Assembly: GCA_002900995.3 (NCBI GenBank)
Contig: CM035310.1
Coordinates: 654,155 to 718,154 of the forward strand
Length of the DNA: 64,000 bases
From: Ganoderma boninense
Taxonomy: Eukaryota; Basidiomycota; Agaricomycetes; Polyporales; Polyporaceae
Reading direction: 5' to 3'
In this document: one piece after another, positions 58,647-64,000 of the stretch
Position numbering within the stretch: position 1 is the first letter of the stretch
Layout of the letters: each line of letters begins with the position of its first letter
Translations under genes and position numbers: made by a program
The notes under the pieces: generated by a model
The model's input: only the letters and a program-made list of their open reading frames with translations
Databases searched by the model: none
Told to the model about the DNA's origin: nothing

Positions 58647-59321
58647 ACAAGTACAGGGATTTCCGATACAGCAACAGCAGGGTAACGTGCTCGACCGCGA
58701 AAAAAGCTACGAATGGGGGGGGGGAGGGAGCTGGGAGGCTGGAAGGTTACATTACGGAGCGAGCCGGGCACGCGATAACGGTGTGGGACTGAGGCGGCGG
58801 ATAACGGATAATGAATAACGGAGAGCAGCGAGCGGAGGGGGGAAGGGCGAGGGAGTGGCTGTGAGTTGGTGGGGGCAAACTACGGAATTAGGTATATGGG
58901 GGAGCGAGGCTCGGAGCCGAGCGAGAGAAGAAAGAAGAGGAAGAGTGCGAGGCGAGAGGCGAGGGGGCGGATGACAACGGGCAAGCGATGACGAAAGCAG
59001 AAATTAAAAGTCGTGACTATGGAAGATCCGAGTGCACAAGCGAGCGAAGCCCCAGACCACGCGGGATGGGGTTCGCGGGCGCAATGAAAACAGGGGCGGC
59101 GACGGGGAAGGGTGCGGGAAACTGGAGAGAGGAACGGAATTGGGGCGACGCAGGGAAAGGGAGTCGGGCGCGACAGAAACAGAGCGCAATGGGACAGGAA
59201 CGAGAACGAGAAGGGGAACAGGACAGTCGAGCCGAGAGAATAGTGACATGTCGTGACGACCACGGTGCAGCCAAGCTCGGATCGAGCTCAGAGGCCGCCG
59301 TGCATCGGGACCCCTCGCGCA

Positions 59322-62300
59322 TTACGACGACGCGCCAGGGCTGTTCGTGAGGAACCATGTGCTGTCCCCGAGCCCCATCATCGCCGCGAGGCACTCGTCG
59401 CCCGCCATCCCGTTCCAGTCCGTCGCGCCCACGTTGGCCGCGCCGCCGCCCGCGGCCCCCCCGCCGAGCATGCTGCCCATCATGCCCCCCAGCGCGTCGC
59501 CGAGCCCGCCGCCGAGCGACGAGCCTGCGGCCATGAGCTGTTCCCACGACATGCCCTCGAGGTTCATGTCGGGGGGGATCGACAGGCCCGCAGCGGCGGC
59601 GAGCTGCGACGCCTCCTTCGAGATATCGACGTCGGTTGCATACAAATTCTCCATGTTCACGCCCAGCGACGCCGCAGCGGCAGCTGCCGCCGAGGGGATG
59701 TGGTGCGGGAAGACGGGGCTGCTCGACGCGGAGCCCGACGACCCGGAGTGCACAGTGGGCGACACGGGCGGGTGCTCCGCCTTGATGCTGAACGCGGCCG
59801 TACCGCTGCTCACGTCGCTCCCGGCCGGGGTCGGGGCAGAGGCCGGGCCCGCCTCGTGAGCAGCGGAGGATGCCGAGGCACCCTGCGCAGGCGGCGCAGG
59901 GGAGGGGGCGTCGCGGCCGCCAAACACGGACGCCGCGCGCTTCTTCATGGCGAGGCGGGAGACGTGGGGCTCCATGAGCTGCTTGAGGAACTTGGCGTAG
60001 AGCTGCGTGTTGTGGCGTTCGTCGAGGGAGAACTTGTCCGAGGTCCAGACGGTGAAGAGGCGCTGGACGAGCTCGATGATGCGCTCCTCCTGCTGGATGT
60101 CCAGATAGGCGTTATACTCCGGGCGCAGGCACTGTAGCGATTGCCGGCGGCCCAGGCGACATGTCCAGCATTTGCGTGACGAGGGGGGTGCCAAAGCGGG
60201 AGCGCATCAATCAGCACCGAGCACCGAGTAGCGGGAGAGTGGGGGGCAGGCGCGCGGCGCAAGATAGACAGGTATAAAAGCGGCAGACAGTTAACAAATG
60301 CGGATTAGGGGCGAACACATGGGCCACATCACATACCTTCAAGAGCACGACGGCTGCGAAGGCAGAGTGGACGTACACGAGCTCTGGGAAGTAGGGCACG
60401 AACCCGCTGGGGACGAAGTCCTCAACCATAAGCTTGACGAGGCTGGTCGCGGCCTGCAAGCACTAGAACCCCGGGGCCAGAGATGGGTCAGATGCGGCTG
60501 CAGAACACACCGATGCGTATGTGTGGCACCAGGGCCGCGGGAGTGTGCGGTCGAGGAGGCCTCGCGACGCGAACACGGGACCCAGCGGGAGCAAAGGAGC
60601 CGCAAACGAAATAAAATGACGTACCCCGGCGAAAAGCTCGTTGGGCTTCATGGCCTTGTTCCTGGTCATGAGCTGCATGCCGCAACAGCAAATGACGAGG
60701 CGGCAGTAGTGGAACACGCTGGGGGACACGCAGTGGTTAGCATCCGCGCGCGCGAGACGCCGCGCGAAGCCGCGAAGGGGAGGAAATATGTTCTGGGGCG
60801 TGTTTCGGCTGGGGACGCACCAGTGAACGAGCGTGATCTCCATCACAATCGCGGGATCTGCGGGAGCGGAAAAGGAACCCCGCGTCAGCCAATCGGAGCG
60901 CAGATCGCGTGCGGGGGGAAGGGAGGAGAGATGTGACGGACCAGTGGACTTCTTCTCGCCTCGGTGGCGCTCGTCGATGACGGCCTTCCATGCCATGAGC
61001 TCGTCGTCGTAGGCCTTGTACAGCGCCGCAAAGTCGATGTCCTGGAAGCCCCCCAGGCCACCCCAGGCGTGAAGCACGGCTGCTGTCAGCGGCACCGCAA
61101 AAAGGATAGATGAAGCCGAGCGCGGTACGCACGTCTATAGACTCGACGGAGCTCGTCCCGAACGCGGGGTTCACCGTCCCCACGAACCGCGACATTATCG
61201 TCAGCAGCTCCGTCAGGCTCGCCAGGTACCCGTCGCACTGGTTGTGGTACTTGAAGTTGTGCAGCCACGACGCTGCGTTCCGGATCGTCTGCACGTCGAC
61301 ACAGACAGACAGACAGGCGTCGATCGGGTGCGGGCGCGACGCGGATGCGGATGCGGCGCATGAACGTTATCAAACAGCGCAATTAGTCCCGACAGCCCAA
61401 GCGCGGAGCAGAACACCGAGAGCGTGGAAAGTACGCACCGCGTCCTCCTGCACCATCCACGCCTTGCCCGACTGGATGCTCAGGCAGCGGTCCATGATGA
61501 AGCACATCAACCACATCCGTGTCCGGTTGTGGCTCTCCCGCTCCTGCCGCTCGTCCGCGAACGGCTCCGGGATCCGGCTCAGGTTCAGCTCCGTCGCAAG
61601 CCTGCATGTGCCAGCCAGACCCGAGCCGCCCGTGCCAAACATACCGCCGCAGATAGGGTGGCAGGGAAGACAACAAAAACAAAACATACCCAGAAAGGAG
61701 CACAAAAAACGTGTCAGCCTAGAAGCTCATGCGCAGAACGGGCCCCCTTCGCACACACGCAGGGGCCCTGAGCAGCAGCAGTGACAGAGGCGAGCTGACG
61801 CACCGGAACGCGATCCCCGTGTAGCACCACGCGCGGTCCTCCTCCCACCGCCTGGCGGGCGGGTTGTACACGCTCCAGAGCGCGAACGCCTGGCACATCT
61901 CCACCGTCTTCCAGCCGTCGATGACCGCGTTCGCGGCGGCCGCCTTGGCGAAGTGGATCGCCATGCCGTAGATGTGCGGCTTCTCCTTGTAGTACCGCGA
62001 CGCCACCGTGCAGACTGCCGTCGCGCGGACATGAGCATGAGCATGAGAGCACGAACATAGGAGAGAGTTTTCGGCCATCAGCACGGGCCCGCAGATCGGA
62101 CAGACGAGCAAGCGAGATATGGAGATACGCACTGACGGTGAACAGGAACGGGCACCGGGCGAGCACAGACGCAGGGCTGTGGATGTTCTCGTCCAGGATG
62201 GGGATTATCGGCTGTAAACGCGACGCACAGGGTCAGATTCCGAGTCGTTAGGGCGCAAACAGGAAGGAGGGGGGAGGGGGTTGGGGTTTGGGGGTGGTTC

Positions 62301-63919
62301 TAGTGTCCAGTGGCCACCGCCAGGGAAGTGATGGCGCGTGCTGCCGAAACCCGAACTGAATGCAGGACTTACGTTAATCCATTTGTAGTGGCTATTCGTC
62401 CAGCCGCCGCCGCGAGCGCACCAGGCAGGGAGAGGGAGGGGGAAACGAAGCGTCAGCTCATCACGCCTCGTCGTTAGGGTCGTCGCAACCACCGCGTAGC
62501 GCGGCGGAGGTGGCGAGATGCAGATGGGGGGAAAAGGCAGGGACGCACATCTCGAACAGGGCCGTCACGTCCTCGGGGGTCACCAGCCCAGAGAGCAAAA
62601 TGTCCGGCGCAGCCTGGCGCTCGACGATGAGCCGGCGCAATTGCAGGTTCGCCTGGGGCCCTGTTCACGTTCGCGGAAGCATTTCCGTTCGGCAACCCAA
62701 CGGTCGGTGAGCATCGATGACGTCGGCGGCACACGGTGTAGAGACACGCACCAGGCAGGAAGTAGCTCTCGCCCGCGACGCCCTTCGACTCGTGCGAGTG
62801 CGCCGAGTCCGTGCTCGAGTCGTCCGGCATCGCGCTCGCAACCGCCCGGTTGTTCTGCAGCGCAGCGGTCGCCATGATGCCCGTCGGGGCCATCGCCTCG
62901 AGGATCGACTCGACGGGCTGCACCGCGCGCTCGACCGAGTTCCCGCGCACGGGGCTCGCCGTGCCGTCGCGCCCCTGGGGTGGCACAGCGCCCCCAGTGG
63001 CGACGCCAGCAGCGGCAGCGGCAGCGGCGGTGACGCCGGCCATGTCCTCGTCGGTGTCCGAGTCCTCCTCCGAGATGATGTCCTCGAGCGCGGAGATGTC
63101 AAAGCGGGCGCGGCCGTCGCCGAGCACGCGCTGGCCGGCCTGCTGCGCGGCGCGCTCGAGGTACGAGAGGATGTCGCGGTACTCGGTGCGCTCCTTGGAG
63201 CTCAGCGGGAGGCGCGCGGGCACGAGCGTGAGCGGGGTCGCCATCGTGGGCCCCGGGTTCACGCGCGAGAGCAGGTTGTCGATCATCGCGTCCTTCTCGC
63301 GGATCTGCTGCCGGAGCACCATGCGCATCCTGTCATCCGCCGCGCATCGTCCATCACCCATCGGCCGGTAAAGACAGATCGCGTTCCAGCGTGGGAGGGG
63401 GATTGCTCGTCAGCGAGGGGGGAACGACGCGCATACATGGACATGGCTCGGACGCACCCAGGTGCGCGGGGCTTCCGCCCGGGGAAGACGCACTCGTACC
63501 CGCCTGTGTTGCAGCGCGAGCAGATCTCGTCTTCTGGGTTCGTAAACGTACATTTCATCTGCGCCAAGCGAGGATGGAGCGACGGCGAAGCGGCAAGTGG
63601 ACACGGGTCAGCGGGATCCCCACGCGAAGCACGCATCTGACATGACGCACCTTGAGTCGTCGACAGCGGGCGCATGCCCCAGTGCGCTTCGCTGCGGCCT
63701 GACGGGCGGCGCGGGGGCGGTTCCTGTCTGGGCCCACGCCCGACCCAGGGGCGCCGCCCCCGCCGTTCATGCCCCCAGGCATGCCGCCCTGGGCGTACGG
63801 GTCGAGCGAGAAGTGCGACGGGTCCGGGATGTACCCGTGTGCGTGCTCCTGCGCGTACAGCGCGTCGAGCGACGGGTTGTGGGTGTTGGCCTCGGCCTTG
63901 ACTTGCGGCACGTAGGCCC
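59322..63919 (-). CDS. Zn(2)Cys(6) transcription factor with fungal-specific domain (5' end outside window)
   Basis: Fourteen exons are visible on the minus strand: 63919-63651, 63558-63458, 63329-62752, 62660-62549, 62391-62373, 62211-62133, 62014-61804, 61601-61439, 61288-61129, 61082-60942, 60857-60821, 60718-60625, 60462-60337, 60131-59322. All phases fit; about 966 residues are seen. The binuclear zinc cluster is split by an intron: CARCRRLK then MKCTFTN, CSRCNTGGYEC, six Cys in total. A linker with IREKDAMIDNLLSRV follows, then the middle homology region (PDILLSGLVTPEDVTALFE, RCPFLFTVICTVASRYY, MATELNLSRIPE-like LATELNLSRIPEPF, MWLMCFIMDRCLSIQSGKAW) and an Ala/Gly/Met-rich tail with GMSWEQLMAAG, a likely activation region. 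It acts in the nucleus; targets are unknown. The start exon lies beyond 63919. Confidence 0.9.
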
Positions 63920-64000
63920 CTGCGGACGAGCATTCCAGCAGTCAGCCAGCGCCCGCCAAAAAACGGACGTCGCGATCGCGTCCCGATTTTCGGCCGCAGC

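Larger units (their letters stand above)
53921..59321. other. Gene-poor interval rich in simple repeats
   Basis: About 5.4 kb without a gene I can support. Frames of 100-210 codons overlap on both strands and lack motifs or splice partners. Simple repeats and short near-tandem duplications are common: TAAGAGC units at 56124-56151, GATATGG-like units at 56370-56400, CGTCAA/GGCATCA-type runs at 56640-56810, ATGATGC at 57342-57365, ACACGG at 58443-58466 and GGT at 58624-58646. It separates the divergent 5' end of the acidic protein from the 3' end of the Zn-cluster factor. Confidence 0.5.

Noticed and set aside
59253..60137. Plus-strand open frame of 294 codons, Arg/His/Ala-rich
   Set aside because: Antisense shadow of the last exon of the Zn-cluster factor in GC-rich DNA.
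1..64000. CRISPR arrays, bacterial operons, insertion sequences or prophage
   Set aside because: The sequence is nuclear eukaryotic DNA with spliceosomal introns; no regularly spaced repeats or prokaryotic signals are seen.

Overview
The window is nuclear DNA of a filamentous basidiomycete, probably an agaricomycete wood- or litter-decay fungus. Genes carry many short (about 50-70 nt) GT-AG introns, even in housekeeping genes. The gene set is typically fungal: a velvet regulator, a Zn(2)Cys(6) factor, P450s, a Dal5-type permease and a BRCT-PolX polymerase. Two runs of exactly 100 N (1200-1299 and 41808-41907) mark scaffold gaps in a draft assembly. Genes were read by joining exons through conserved protein motifs and splice phase; the exon coordinates given are my own reading.

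Layout. 1-3500: a shortened, deteriorated second copy of the permease 5' region running into the first gap, then unassigned DNA with an F-box-like fragment. 4266-6569: Dal5-type (allantoate permease family) transporter (+). 6998-11410: importin-13/Kap122-type nuclear transport receptor (+, 20 exons, intact). 11515-13808: single-pass membrane protein with a Ser/Thr-rich stalk (-). 14847-15514: promoter-bearing unit A (-). 16211-19698: velvet regulator (-, intact). 21183-25826: DNA polymerase X, lambda/mu type (-). 28271-29626: SAM-dependent methyltransferase (+). 31004-32591: cytochrome bc1 core subunit 2 (+). 33439-35460: second membrane protein with a Ser-rich tail (+). 35931-36520: unit B, a diverged relative of unit A (+). 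36778-39042: cytochrome P450 (-). 40899-41807: unrecognised spliced gene abutting gap 2 (+). 41922-42390: 5' end of a second P450 (-), cut by the gap. 43797-45809: F-box protein (+). 45957-48469: aspartic-protease-like gene (-). 49951-52244: damaged peroxisomal acyl-CoA oxidase (+). 52419-53217: small acidic nuclear protein (-). 53218-59321: about 6 kb, gene-poor and rich in simple repeats. 59322 to beyond 63919: Zn(2)Cys(6) transcription factor (-), 5' end outside the window.

Two features stand out. First, units A and B lie about 21 kb apart in opposite orientation. They share a core promoter (a GTGACGTCACGCGTC block, then CAGTATATAAACCCCC about 60-70 bp downstream) and a perfect 18-bp palindrome in the transcribed part. 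They match nothing I recognise and are the best candidate here for an undescribed gene or RNA family. Second, reading-frame damage is uneven. Importin-13, velvet, bc1 core 2, methyltransferase, F-box, the acidic protein and the Zn-cluster factor read without a break. The permease, PolX, one P450, both membrane proteins, the aspartic protease and especially acyl-CoA oxidase need small frame corrections. Several of these fall in homopolymers, so base-calling error and real decay must be separated.
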